NCBI RefSeq assembly: GCF_900129635.1
Contig: NZ_FSRB01000001.1
Location: 721,501-785,500, forward strand
Direction of reading: 5' to 3'
Length of the DNA stretch: 64,000 bases
Origin: Singulisphaera sp. GP187
GTDB taxonomy: Bacteria > Planctomycetota > Planctomycetia > Isosphaerales > Isosphaeraceae
The position numbers and the translations under genes are program-made. Every line of letters begins with the position of its first letter. The first letter of the stretch is position 1. Shown here piece by piece: positions 44,846 to 53,441 of this stretch. The notes beneath the pieces were generated by a model. It did no database searches. It was not told the DNA's origin and saw nothing but the letters and a program-made list of their open reading frames with translations.

Positions 44846-45502
44846 TCACGACGGGGGCGGATTCCCCGCCACCGTTGCATCAGCCCTGAGCGAGTCGGGG
44901 ACGCTGCCCTGCGGCCGCAGGTCTTCCAGCGTCTCCGCGAGGCTAGCCAGCCCTTTGCGTAGTCGCCGCTTCACCGTCGATTCCGAAACCCCGAGCACCT
45001 CAGCCGATTCCGGAATGGTCAGCCCCTGGATGCGGATCAGGTCGAACACCTCACGCTCTTCCTCGGGCAGGGCATCGATTGCCAGGAGCATCCGACGTCC
45101 GTCCGACGTCAGCCCGGAATTGCTCTCGCCCGGGGCGAGGGTGAGCTCGTCGCGGAGTTCGACCGTAGCCGGTTGCTCATCCAAGCGTCGGGCCAGGTCA
45201 TTTAGCTCCCAACGCATGTGCTGGCCGGCCAGGGAAAAATACTGCCGCATGCTCGCGGGGCGAGCCTCGCGGAGGGCCTTCATCAGGCGCTCCACCACGG
45301 CCCCGAGCAACTCCTCCGCCTCCAAGTTCAGCGGCGGCTTCATGAGGCGAGGATAGCTCCTCGTCAGGAGTAGGACGCAGAGGCGTCGCAGGCGGCAGGC
45401 GGATCGGTCCAGCAGGGCCCGGACAACGGGCTCGGAGGGCGCGTCTGCGGCGAGCTCGTCAAGATAGCGCTGAACGACGATGGTGGTGGGCTCATGGCTC
45501 AT
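44846..45502 (-). CDS. ECF sigma-70 factor paired with a kinase
   Basis: 218 residues from ATG 45502. Region 2 is represented by LEAEELLGAVVERLMKALRE and SMRQYFSLAGQHMRWELNDL; region 4 by ALPEEEREVFDLIRIQGLTI and ESAEVLGVSESTVKRRLRKG. The arrangement ECF gene followed by serine/threonine kinase without an anti-sigma gene is characteristic of planctomycetes. The C-terminal 30 residues are a short extension. It presumably directs RNA polymerase to stress or surface genes when the kinase signals. Confidence 0.9.
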   Translation of the reverse strand: MSHEPTTIVVQRYLDELAADAPSEPVVRALLDRSACRLRRLCVLLLTRSYPRLMKPPLNLEAEELLGAVVERLMKALREARPASMRQYFSLAGQHMRWELNDLARRLDEQPATVELRDELTLAPGESNSGLTSDGRRMLLAIDALPEEEREVFDLIRIQGLTIPESAEVLGVSESTVKRRLRKGLASLAETLEDLRPQGSVPDSLRADATVAGNPPPS

Positions 45503-45623
45503 AATCAATTCCGGCCAAGACTTGCGGCGAGACAAGGGATTATATCAGGTTGCGTGAACCCCTGCCACGCTTAGCAAGAGTAACGACCCAGTGGGGTGGC
45601 ATCGTCCTTCCGGAGCACCGAAA

Positions 45624-46289
45624 TTGTCACACGCGATCCGTAGCCTGCTTACGCCCGAGAATTGTACGGTCATCTTCATCGACCACCAACCGCAGATGAC
45701 CTTCGGTGTGACTAGCATCGACCGCCAGACGCTGGTGAATAACGTCCTTGTGCTGGCCAAAGCGTCGAAGATCTTCAACGTCCCGACCATCCTCACGACC
45801 GTGGAGACGGAGAGCTTCTCGGGCTACATGTGGCCCCAGCTCCTGGAGATCTTTCCCGGGAACAAGCCGATCGAACGCACGAGCATGAACTCGTGGGAGG
45901 ATGAAGGCTTCCTCGCGGCGGTCAAGGCGACGGGTCGGAAGAAGCTGGTCATCGCCGCGCTCTGGACCGAGGTCTGCCTGGCCTTCCCCGCGATCCAGGC
46001 GATGGAGGCCGGTTTCGAGGTCTACGCGGTCGAGGACGCGAGCGGCGGGACCAGCGAGGTCGCCCACCGCGCGGCCATGGACCGCGTGGTGCAGGCGGGG
46101 GCCGTCCCGGTGACGGCGATTCAGGTCCTGCTGGAACTTCAGCGTGACTGGGCTCGCCGCGAGACCTACGATGCGGTGATGGGCCTCGTGCTGGAGCACT
46201 GCGGGGCCTACGGCCAGGGCGTCGAGTATGCCTACACGATGGTCCACAAGCAGCCGCCCTTCAACGCCCGCCACAAGGGCCACAAATGA
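45624..46289 (+). CDS. Isochorismatase-family hydrolase (YcaC-like)
   Basis: 221 residues if translation begins at TTG 45624, which has GGAG eight bases upstream and gives the usual start SHAIRSLLTPENC; a GTG at 45591 is the alternative. The catalytic elements are visible: Asp in VIFIDHQPQM, Lys in GRKKLVIAALW, Cys in WTEVCLAFPAIQA. The family includes amidohydrolases and YcaC-type proteins of unknown substrate. First gene of a five-gene plus-strand operon; stop overlaps the next start by four bases. Confidence 0.9.
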   Translation: MSHAIRSLLTPENCTVIFIDHQPQMTFGVTSIDRQTLVNNVLVLAKASKIFNVPTILTTVETESFSGYMWPQLLEIFPGNKPIERTSMNSWEDEGFLAAVKATGRKKLVIAALWTEVCLAFPAIQAMEAGFEVYAVEDASGGTSEVAHRAAMDRVVQAGAVPVTAIQVLLELQRDWARRETYDAVMGLVLEHCGAYGQGVEYAYTMVHKQPPFNARHKGHK

Positions 46290-46879
46290 CGGAAACCACG
46301 GTGGGCGTCTTGGCCCCCTCGGCGTCCGAGAGGGCGATCAGCGTCATCATCCGCCGGGTCGCGCGGGCGGGCCGCCAGGCCGAGTTCGAGGCGGCGGTGC
46401 GGGCCTTCTCGCCCGTGTCGCTCACGTTTCCCGGCCACCTCGGCGTCCACGTCGTCCCGCCGCCGGACGGGGACCGGGAATACGTCGTGATCCTCAGATT
46501 CGCCTCGGACCGGGCGTGGCGGGAGTTCCAGGAGTGGGAGCGCTATCGATCGTGGGTCGATGGCATTCGCCCCCTCTTGGCCGACGACCCGTCCGTCGAA
46601 GAGGTGTCCGGGCTGGAAACCTGGTTCCGGATGCCGGGCGAGGCCGCCATCGTACCACCGCCGCGTTGGAAGATGGCGGTCGTGACCTGGGTCGGCGTCT
46701 GCCTCACGGTCGGGGTCCTCAACGCCGTCCTTCGGGCCTGGATCGCCGGCTGGCCCTGGTGGGCGAACCTGCTCGGGTTCAACGCGGTCGTCGTCGCGGC
46801 ACTGACCTGGGTCGTAATGCCGGTGCTGTCGCGGGCGACCCGCGGCTGGCTCCGACGCCCTCGACTTGAGGAGGCATGA
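46286..46879 (+). CDS. Antibiotic biosynthesis monooxygenase-type domain fused to two membrane helices
   Basis: 197 residues. The N-terminal 100 residues match the ABM ferredoxin-like fold (RAISVIIRRVARAGRQAEFE, VSLTFPGHLGVHVVPPPDGD, EYVVILRFASDRAWREFQEW). Two membrane helices follow (MAVVTWVGVCLTVGVLNAVL; LLGFNAVVVAALTWVVMPVL). Such ABM-membrane fusions may act in quinone or small aromatic chemistry, but no function is proven. Start ATG 46286 overlaps the upstream stop; its own stop overlaps the next start (ATGATG). Confidence 0.87.
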   Translation: MTETTVGVLAPSASERAISVIIRRVARAGRQAEFEAAVRAFSPVSLTFPGHLGVHVVPPPDGDREYVVILRFASDRAWREFQEWERYRSWVDGIRPLLADDPSVEEVSGLETWFRMPGEAAIVPPPRWKMAVVTWVGVCLTVGVLNAVLRAWIAGWPWWANLLGFNAVVVAALTWVVMPVLSRATRGWLRRPRLEEA

Positions 46880-48735
46880 TGTTATCCCAATCGGCTGAGC
46901 TCATCTTGCACAACGGGGCGATCGCGACCCTAGACCCGGCAAAACCGGAGGCGGCCGCCGTCGCGATCCGCGACGGCAAGGTCCTCACCGTCGGCACCGA
47001 CGCCGAGGTGATGGCAACGCGGGGACCTGCCACTCAGGTCATCGATCTCGGCGGCCGCCGGGCCATCCCGGGCCTCAACGACTCGCACCTCCACCTGATC
47101 CGAGGCGGCCTGAACTACAACCTCGAACTCCGCTGGGATGGGGTGCCGTCCCTGACCGATGCGCTGCGGATGCTCCGCGAGCAGGCGATCCGGACGCCCG
47201 CGCCGCAGTGGGTGCGGGTGGTGGGGGGCTGGAGCGAATTCCAGTTCGACGAGCGACGGATGCCGACCTTGGCCGAGATCAATGCGGCGGCCCCCGATAC
47301 TCCGGTCTTCATCCTCCACCTCTACGATCGCGCCCTCCTGAACGCGGCCGCCCTGCGTGCGGTCGGCTACTCGAAGCACACGCCCGACCCGCCCGGTGGC
47401 GAGATCCAACGCGACAAGCGGGGCAACCCGACCGGGGCTCTGATCGCCCGGCCCAACGCGATGATCCTCTATTCCACGCTCGCCAAGGGTCCAAAACTGC
47501 CGATCGAGTATCAATCGAACTCGACCCGGCATTTCATGCGCGAGCTGAACCGGCTGGGCGTGACGAGCGTGATCGACGCCGGGGGCGGATACCAGAATTA
47601 TCCCGACGACTACGCGATCATCGAGGATCTGCATCGTCGCGGCGAGATGACGGTGAGGGTCGCTTACAACCTCTTCACCCAGCGACCCAAGGGAGAATTC
47701 GAAGACTTCTCGAAGTGGATCGGGATGACGAAGCCGGGGGCGGGCAGCGATTACTACCGGATGAATGGCGCCGGTGAGATGCTCGCTTTCTCGGCCGCCG
47801 ACTTTGAGGACTTCCTCGAGCCCCGCCCCGACCTCGCCCCCAGCATGGAGGGCGAGCTCCGCCGGGTCGTGACGCTCCTGTCCGAGCACCGCTGGCCGTT
47901 CCGGCTCCACGCCACCTATGACGAGTCGATCGACCGATTCCTGGATGTGTTTGAATCTGTCGATCGAGACGTCCCCTTCGCCGGGCTCCGATGGTTCTTC
48001 GACCATGCCGAGACGGTGACCGAGCGGAATCTGGAGCGGATCAAGGCGCTCGGCGGCGGGATCGCGGTCCAGCATCGGATGGCGTTCCAGGGCGAATACT
48101 TCGTCGATCGCTACGGGGCAAAGGCGGCCGAGCAGACGCCCCCGGTCGCGAAGATGCTCGCGATGGGCATCCCCGTCGGCGCGGGGACGGACGCGACCCG
48201 GGTGGCGAGTTTCAACCCTTGGATCTCGCTCGCCTGGCTGGTGAGCGGCCGGACCGTGGGCGGGCTGGCCCTCTACCCCGAGGCGAACCGGCTCGACCGC
48301 GCCACCGCGCTTCGCCTCTACACGCAGGGCTCCGCCTGGATGTCCGGGGAGGAAGCCTCCAAGGGAGCGATCGCCGTCGGACAACTCGCCGACCTCGCGG
48401 TATTGTCGGCCGATTACTTCACGGTGCCGGAGCGCGAGATCCAGGACATCCAGTCGGTGTTGACCGTGGTCGGCGGCAAGGTCGTCTTCGGCGGCGGGTC
48501 GTTCGAGTCGATCGGACCGAAGCCACTCCCGGTCACGCCCGACTGGTCGCCGGTCGGATTCTATGGAGGATACCACGATGCGGCGCGGCGGACCTCGTCC
48601 GAGAAGAGGGACCATGCCCACCGGTGCGGCCAAGGGGCGACGAGCCACTCGCTGCTGCACAAGCTCGTCGACCCGTTGAAGGCCAAGGTGCGAGACCCCT
48701 TCTGGGGCGAGGGGTGCGCATGTTGGGCCTTTTAA
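46876..48735 (+). CDS. Amidohydrolase (YtcJ-like, amidohydrolase 3 family)
   Basis: 619 residues from ATG 46876 (GGAGG upstream). The N-terminal beta domain (ELILHNGAIATLDPAKPEAA) and GLNDSHLHLIRGG with the first HxH metal pair mark the family; FRLHATYDESIDRF, WFFDHAETVTERN, VQHRMAFQGEYF and GAGTDATRVASFNPW supply later metal and catalytic His/Asp positions. The C-terminal 60 residues are basic and outside the family. Probably hydrolyses an amide or C-N/C-O bond in a small molecule. Third gene in the operon with isochorismatase-like, ABM and porin genes. Confidence 0.9.
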   Translation: MMLSQSAELILHNGAIATLDPAKPEAAAVAIRDGKVLTVGTDAEVMATRGPATQVIDLGGRRAIPGLNDSHLHLIRGGLNYNLELRWDGVPSLTDALRMLREQAIRTPAPQWVRVVGGWSEFQFDERRMPTLAEINAAAPDTPVFILHLYDRALLNAAALRAVGYSKHTPDPPGGEIQRDKRGNPTGALIARPNAMILYSTLAKGPKLPIEYQSNSTRHFMRELNRLGVTSVIDAGGGYQNYPDDYAIIEDLHRRGEMTVRVAYNLFTQRPKGEFEDFSKWIGMTKPGAGSDYYRMNGAGEMLAFSAADFEDFLEPRPDLAPSMEGELRRVVTLLSEHRWPFRLHATYDESIDRFLDVFESVDRDVPFAGLRWFFDHAETVTERNLERIKALGGGIAVQHRMAFQGEYFVDRYGAKAAEQTPPVAKMLAMGIPVGAGTDATRVASFNPWISLAWLVSGRTVGGLALYPEANRLDRATALRLYTQGSAWMSGEEASKGAIAVGQLADLAVLSADYFTVPEREIQDIQSVLTVVGGKVVFGGGSFESIGPKPLPVTPDWSPVGFYGGYHDAARRTSSEKRDHAHRCGQGATSHSLLHKLVDPLKAKVRDPFWGEGCACWAF

Positions 48736-48761
48736 ACGGGAGGCAGACGGCGAGGAGCACG

Positions 48762-50342
48762 ATGATTCACACCCCTCTCGGACCGCGAATCAAGCGAACT
48801 CATGGTGGCATTCTCCTTGTCTTCGCCTTACTCCTCGCCGAGTCGACGGTCCTCGCCCAGCAGCCTGAGGACTCGAATCTCGCGGTGCCCGCGCCGGCCG
48901 ACGGCGCCCAGTCGGCGAGTCGGCCACTCTCGGGTGGCAGCGAGATCCCTCGCCTCGGGCCTGGTCAATCGGCCATTTCTGCGTCGGTCCCCGGCGTGAC
49001 GGGCTCGGGGTCACCTTATAAATTGCTCCGATACGAGGAAGACTTCGGATTTCTCGCCGACCCCTCGAAACGTACCGATTTCTTCGACCCGATCAAATAC
49101 ATCCCGCTGTTCGGCCGAACGGACGCCTACCTGACCTTGGGCGGCGATGTCCGCGAGTGGTTCGAGTCGTATCACAACGACTCCTTCGGGGAGGGCCCCG
49201 GCAATTCCCGGGGGTACAACACCTACTACCTCCAGCGCTACATGCTCCACGCCGACCTCCATCTTGGGAGCAATTGGCGAGTCTTCATCCAATCCATCAG
49301 CGGATTCGAGAACGGCCGGATCGGCGGGCCTCGGCCGGACATCGACGTCAACTGTTTCGACGCCCACCAGGGATTCGTCGACTGGACCTGGCGTGCGAGC
49401 GTGTCGGACTCATCGGTGACCTGGCGGCTCGGCCGTCAGGAATTCCGATACGGGAGCGGGAGGCTGATCGACGTGCGCGAGGGGCCGAACCTGCGACGGT
49501 CGTTCGATGGTGCGCGGGCGTTGGCGAAACTCGGGGGATGGTCGCTCGACGGATGGTGGGCGAAGCCGGTCCTGAACAATCCCGGTGTCTTCGACGACGA
49601 TCCCGATCCCGACGTCTCGTTCTGGGGCCTCTACGGCGTTCGACCGATCGGCGACGGTTCACTCGCGAACGTCGACCTTTATTACCTCGGGTTCGCGAAT
49701 CGCGAGGCGCAGTTCGACCAGAATTCGGGGCGCGAGTTGAGGCACTCGGTCGGGACGAGGCTCTGGGGCCGACCTCTGCCGTGGGAATACAACCTCGAGT
49801 ACGTCTATCAGTTCGGCGACTTCGGAGCGGGCAGGATCAACGCCTGGACCGCGGCGAACGCGGCCCGCTACAACTTCGATCGCCTGACGTTCAAGCCGGC
49901 CCTCGGCCTGAGATTCGACGTTGCGAGCGGCGACCGCAACGCGAATTCCGCCAACCTCCAGACGTTCAACCCGCTCTTCCCGTCCGGGGCCTACTTCAAC
50001 CTGACCGGACCGTTCGGGCCGCAGAACATGATCGACCTCCACCCGACTCTGGACCTCCACCTCCGCGACGACCTGACGCTCTCCGCCGACTGGACCTTCT
50101 TCTGGCGCGAGAGCCTGGACGACGGCGTGTACAGACTCTCCGGGTCGCTCATCGCGAGTGGGAGGGAAAGCCGGGCCCGCTACGTCGGCTCGAGCCCCGC
50201 GTTGACCGCGGTGTGGACCGTCAATCCTCACGTGACGTTGCTCGCGAGCTATGTCCACATCTTCCCCGGCGAATTCATCCAGGAGACGACGCCCGGCAGG
50301 AGCGTCGACTACTTCACAACCTGGCTGACCTGCAAATTCTGA
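48762..50342 (+). CDS. Alginate_exp-type outer-membrane porin
   Basis: 526 residues from ATG 48762 behind GAGGAG, with a signal peptide (GILLVFALLLAESTVLAQQ) and a disordered Pro/Ser stretch. The mature part is a beta-barrel with alternating hydrophobic/polar strands, including DAYLTLGGDVREWFESYHND, SVTWRLGRQEFRYGSGRLID and RRSFDGARALAKLGGWSLDG, and a closing strand ending in Phe (FTTWLTCKF). These match the alginate export/AlgE-like porins annotated in many bacteria. It may take up the substrate of the amidohydrolase encoded upstream. Confidence 0.85.
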   Translation: MIHTPLGPRIKRTHGGILLVFALLLAESTVLAQQPEDSNLAVPAPADGAQSASRPLSGGSEIPRLGPGQSAISASVPGVTGSGSPYKLLRYEEDFGFLADPSKRTDFFDPIKYIPLFGRTDAYLTLGGDVREWFESYHNDSFGEGPGNSRGYNTYYLQRYMLHADLHLGSNWRVFIQSISGFENGRIGGPRPDIDVNCFDAHQGFVDWTWRASVSDSSVTWRLGRQEFRYGSGRLIDVREGPNLRRSFDGARALAKLGGWSLDGWWAKPVLNNPGVFDDDPDPDVSFWGLYGVRPIGDGSLANVDLYYLGFANREAQFDQNSGRELRHSVGTRLWGRPLPWEYNLEYVYQFGDFGAGRINAWTAANAARYNFDRLTFKPALGLRFDVASGDRNANSANLQTFNPLFPSGAYFNLTGPFGPQNMIDLHPTLDLHLRDDLTLSADWTFFWRESLDDGVYRLSGSLIASGRESRARYVGSSPALTAVWTVNPHVTLLASYVHIFPGEFIQETTPGRSVDYFTTWLTCKF

Positions 50343-50365
50343 GAATCAAATTCAGGAGGGATTCC

Positions 50366-51106
50366 ATGAACAGACCCATCGCGACAGCAGCAATCGCAAT
50401 CGCCCTCCTGGCATCTTCGGCTCCCCCATCCCGCGCCCAGGACGCGCCGAAGCCGCCGGCCGAGACGCGGATCGAGGGGCCGGAGGGGGCGATCGAGATC
50501 GTCCGGATGCAGGGGCCCTACGACGCAGAGGTCCCGCTCCAGGTGGTGTGCTACTTCAAGAGAACGCCGAACTCCGACTCGCGGATGGCCGGCGCCCCGG
50601 TCGAACTCGACAATCATCTCGGCGGCCTCATCGCCTCGCTCCGTTCTCGCGGGGAATTCGGCGGCGACGAGCTGGAAACCATCCTCTTCGACGTCCCGGA
50701 GGGGACGATCAAGCCCAAGCGGCTCCTGCTCATCGGGCTGGGCGACGAGTCATCCTTGTCGCTCGACAGGATGGAGCGGGTCGGCCGGGTCGCCCTGCGC
50801 GAGGCCGTCAAGATCGGCGCGACGAAGGTGGCCTTCGCGCCCCTGATCCGCGATCAGGGGAACACGAAGATCGGGACGGGGGACGTCGAGAACGCGGTGA
50901 CCCGCGGCGTGCTACTCGCTTACGACACCGAGAAGCGGCTCCAGAAGCAAGGATTCGCCAGGGCATACCGCCTCGAGGAATGGATCATCGAGGCCGGTCC
51001 GAAGTACTACGACGAGACGGTCGCAGGCGTGCGGAAGGCGGTCGACGAGGCGAAGGTGGCGATCGAGGCCCGAGGATCGAAGCCCTACTCGTTGCGGAGC
51101 AAATGA
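50366..51106 (+). CDS. Exported M17 aminopeptidase N-domain protein without peptidase domain
   Basis: 246 residues from ATG 50366 behind CAGGAGGG, with a signal peptide (AIAIALLASSAPPSRAQ). It resembles the N-terminal domain of M17 leucyl aminopeptidases: LDNHLGGLIASLRSRGEF, ETILFDVPEGTIKPKRLLLI, GLGDESSLSLDRMERVGRVA and GVLLAYDTEKRLQKQGFARA. The catalytic C-terminal domain is absent and the chain ends there. A binding or regulatory role outside the cytoplasm is likely. Fifth gene of the operon. Confidence 0.82.
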   Translation: MNRPIATAAIAIALLASSAPPSRAQDAPKPPAETRIEGPEGAIEIVRMQGPYDAEVPLQVVCYFKRTPNSDSRMAGAPVELDNHLGGLIASLRSRGEFGGDELETILFDVPEGTIKPKRLLLIGLGDESSLSLDRMERVGRVALREAVKIGATKVAFAPLIRDQGNTKIGTGDVENAVTRGVLLAYDTEKRLQKQGFARAYRLEEWIIEAGPKYYDETVAGVRKAVDEAKVAIEARGSKPYSLRSK

Positions 51107-51247
51107 GTGATCGGCAGGGCTGCGGCGTACTCCTCTTGTCTGCCGATCCCCGAAATCAAATGATCGTGACATGACCGAAACCAAGCTCGGAGTTGCCCGA
51201 TGTGCCGACGGCACATCGAAGCGTCGAGCGATCAGGGAGAGAGTGGC

Positions 51248-51996
51248 ATGGCGGATCTAGCCGGCAAGGTTGGGTTGATCACAGGGGGGGCTCGGGCATC
51301 GGCCGGGCGACGGCGCTGGCGATGTCCCAGGCTGGCGCGGCCGTCGTCATCGGCAATCGGGACGCCTCCAAGGGCGAGGCGGTCGTGGACCTCATCAAAG
51401 ATCGAGGGGGGAAGGCCTGCTTCCTGAAAACCGACGTGGGCCGGCCGGAGGACGCCAAGGCACTCGTGGCGAGGGCCGTCTCGGAGTTCGGCCGGTTGGA
51501 CGTCGCCTTCAACAACGCCGGGGTCGACGGCGAGCAGGTCCCCCTCCATCAGCAAGACATCGCGATTGCTTCGACGCTCTTCGACGTGAACATCAAAGGC
51601 GTTTTTTATTGCATGAAGTTCGAGATCGAGGAGATGCTGCGCTCCGGCGGCGGGGCGATCGTCAATACCTCGTCGATCTTCGGGCTCAACGGCTACCCGG
51701 GCTGGTCGCTGTACGTGGCCTCGAAGCACGCCGTTACCGGCATGACCAAGGCGGCTGCCCTGGATTACGCCAAGCTTGGGATCCGGGTGAACGCGGTCGG
51801 CCCAGGTCCGGTGGAAACCCCGCTCCTTGCGAAGGGGACCGGCGGCGATCCCCATCGCTACGCCGGGTTCGTGCCGATGGGACGGATCGGCCAGCCGGAG
51901 GAGATCGCCGACGCCGTGGTCTGGCTGCTCTCGGACGCCGCCCGCTACGTCACCGGACACACGCTCCCGGTCGACGGTGGCGTCTGTGCGCAATGA
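51248..51996 (+). pseudogene. Short-chain dehydrogenase/reductase, frameshifted in a G-tract
   Basis: From ATG 51248 (GAGAG upstream) the frame reads MADLAGKVGLITGGA, then the correct reading shifts at a run of seven G (51284-51290) to continue GSGIGRATALAMSQAG. Eight G would restore TGGGSGIGRA, the NAD(P) motif of SDR enzymes. The rest is intact: FNNAGVDGEQV, SSIFGLNGYPGW, catalytic YVASK, and VTGHTLPVDGGVCAQ at the end. Without the missing base the product would be about 249 residues. Could be a true mutation, a phase-variable tract or a sequencing error. Confidence 0.85.
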
Positions 51997-52014
51997 ACAA
52001 AGGGCGGGATTGTT

Positions 52015-52526
52015 GTGCACCAGGATCGGGAGCGAGATCGAATCTGGAGTGAGCCCGCGCCGAGCGGTGAGGTGGCCGTGCATCTCACCGTGAACGGGGA
52101 GCCGCGCGACCTGACCGTCGATCTTCGCGCCACCCTCCTCCAAGAGGGCGTGGCCACTACCCCGCGCCAGGTGAGCGACCAGGAGATCATGGACGCCAAG
52201 GCCCGGGTCGGCTCGGGGGGCCTCGGCTGCGAGCCCGCCAGCGCCGCGAGTGTGGCGGGGGCCAAGAAGCTCCGCGAAGAGGGGATCATCGCCCCGTCCG
52301 ACCGGGTCGTCTGCATCCTCACCGGCCACCAGCTCAAGGATCCGACGGCGACGGTCGCCTAACTCGGCACCGACCAAGAGAACTTCGAGAAGGTGCTCGG
52401 CGGCCGCGGCGTCCACCGCGCCGGGTTCGCCAATCGCCCGGTCGTGGTCCCCACGACCTCGACAACATCATCCGGACGATCGCGCTCTACTCCGACTCAG
52501 GACCGGCCGGCGAACCGGCGAAGTAA
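52015..52526 (+). pseudogene. Chimeric remnant: (2Fe-2S) protein N-terminus joined to 3' end of thrC
   Basis: Codons from GTG 52015 include [20 protein letters not shown], which looks like the first strands of the (2Fe-2S) subunit of xanthine dehydrogenase/isoquinoline oxidoreductase-type enzymes, without its cysteines. At 52165 the sequence becomes a near copy of thrC from 41297 (constant offset 10868). The copy has a stop at 52360-52362 where thrC has TAC, a one-base deletion near 52453, and a three-base insertion close to the end. No product is expected. Confidence 0.85.
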
Positions 52527-52937
52527 CCGCGAAAGCGCTGCGAGCGACTGGCTTCGCGTGCCGTTGAGCTGGAACCGGCGTCGGGCCTCGCCTTCCCTTC
52601 GCCCTGTGCCTGTGCGCCGCCGGTGGAAATCGCTCGAGCGAGGATGAAGCTATCTCGAGCGATGATGACCCGTGGCCGATCTCCCGATTCCGGACGCAGG
52701 CCAGCAACGGGCCACCATTCCCTGCACACCATTTCGAATGTTCGCGGCCAGGCAGAGTCTTTCGATTGTGGGTCCTCGAGCGGAAGGAATGGCACGGGTC
52801 GCCAACTGGGCCAAAATCCGTCTCGGGCGATCGAACACCTTGCGTCAAAGTCAGGTCTTACCTATCGAGGAGTCACGGCCGGGCGGTGGTGACTCCTCGC
52901 GGGGCGGGTCTCGGCGCGGGTGGGCAACGAGGGCGAT
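52527..52937. other. Intergenic region after the chimeric remnant
   Basis: 411 bases with no supported gene on either strand. Probably degraded sequence plus the promoter of the ECF gene at 52938. Confidence 0.5.
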
Positions 52938-53441
52938 ATGGCCACGGACCACGAGACCTTCATGGCGCTAGTCGACCGGCACGGGGCGGTGGCCTTGGGA
53001 ATGTTGCGGCGGCTCTGTGGTAACGGGCACGATGCGGAGGACATCTTCCAGGACGTCGCCGTCCGGGTCTGGAGGCACTTGGGGGAGCGCCCGCGGCTAC
53101 GGGACGACCGGGCCTGGTTGCTGACGATTGCCTATCGAGCCTACCTCGATCACCAAGACCGCCGCCCTCCCGCACACGTGCCGCTGTTCGACGACGCCGA
53201 GGCGCTCGTTCGTCCAGGGACCGACCGCGATCCCGTCGCGGTCGCCGAGCGGGCCGAACTCGCCCAGCAGGTCAATGAGGCGGTGGACCGGCTTTCGCCG
53301 CGGCTCCGCGAGGTCGTCGTACTGCACTACACCGGGGGACTCTCGTTGCGGCAGGTTGCCGCCGCGACGGGGGCCTCGATCGGCACGATCAAGAGCCGGC
53401 TCAACGCTGGGCTGGAACAACTGCGGAGACGCGTGCCATGA
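52938..53441 (+). CDS. ECF sigma-70 factor
   Basis: 167 residues from ATG 52938. Region 2 shows GHDAEDIFQDVAVRVWRHLG and DDRAWLLTIAYRAYLDHQDR; region 4 shows DRLSPRLREVVVLHYTGGLS and ATGASIGTIKSRLNAGLEQL. Typical length. The stop overlaps the start of the following anti-sigma-like gene by four bases (ATGA), the usual layout for a sigma/anti-sigma pair. Target promoters are not known; the large exported protein at 55152 is a candidate. Confidence 0.92.
   Translation: MATDHETFMALVDRHGAVALGMLRRLCGNGHDAEDIFQDVAVRVWRHLGERPRLRDDRAWLLTIAYRAYLDHQDRRPPAHVPLFDDAEALVRPGTDRDPVAVAERAELAQQVNEAVDRLSPRLREVVVLHYTGGLSLRQVAAATGASIGTIKSRLNAGLEQLRRRVP

Noticed and set aside
46930..48660. 576-codon minus-strand frame opposite the amidohydrolase gene
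   Set aside because: Antisense shadow without motifs; the amidohydrolase metal motifs are on the plus strand.
47991..48761. Long 5' extension of the porin gene frame
   Set aside because: It runs through the amidohydrolase gene in another frame; ATG 48762 has the ribosome site and signal peptide.
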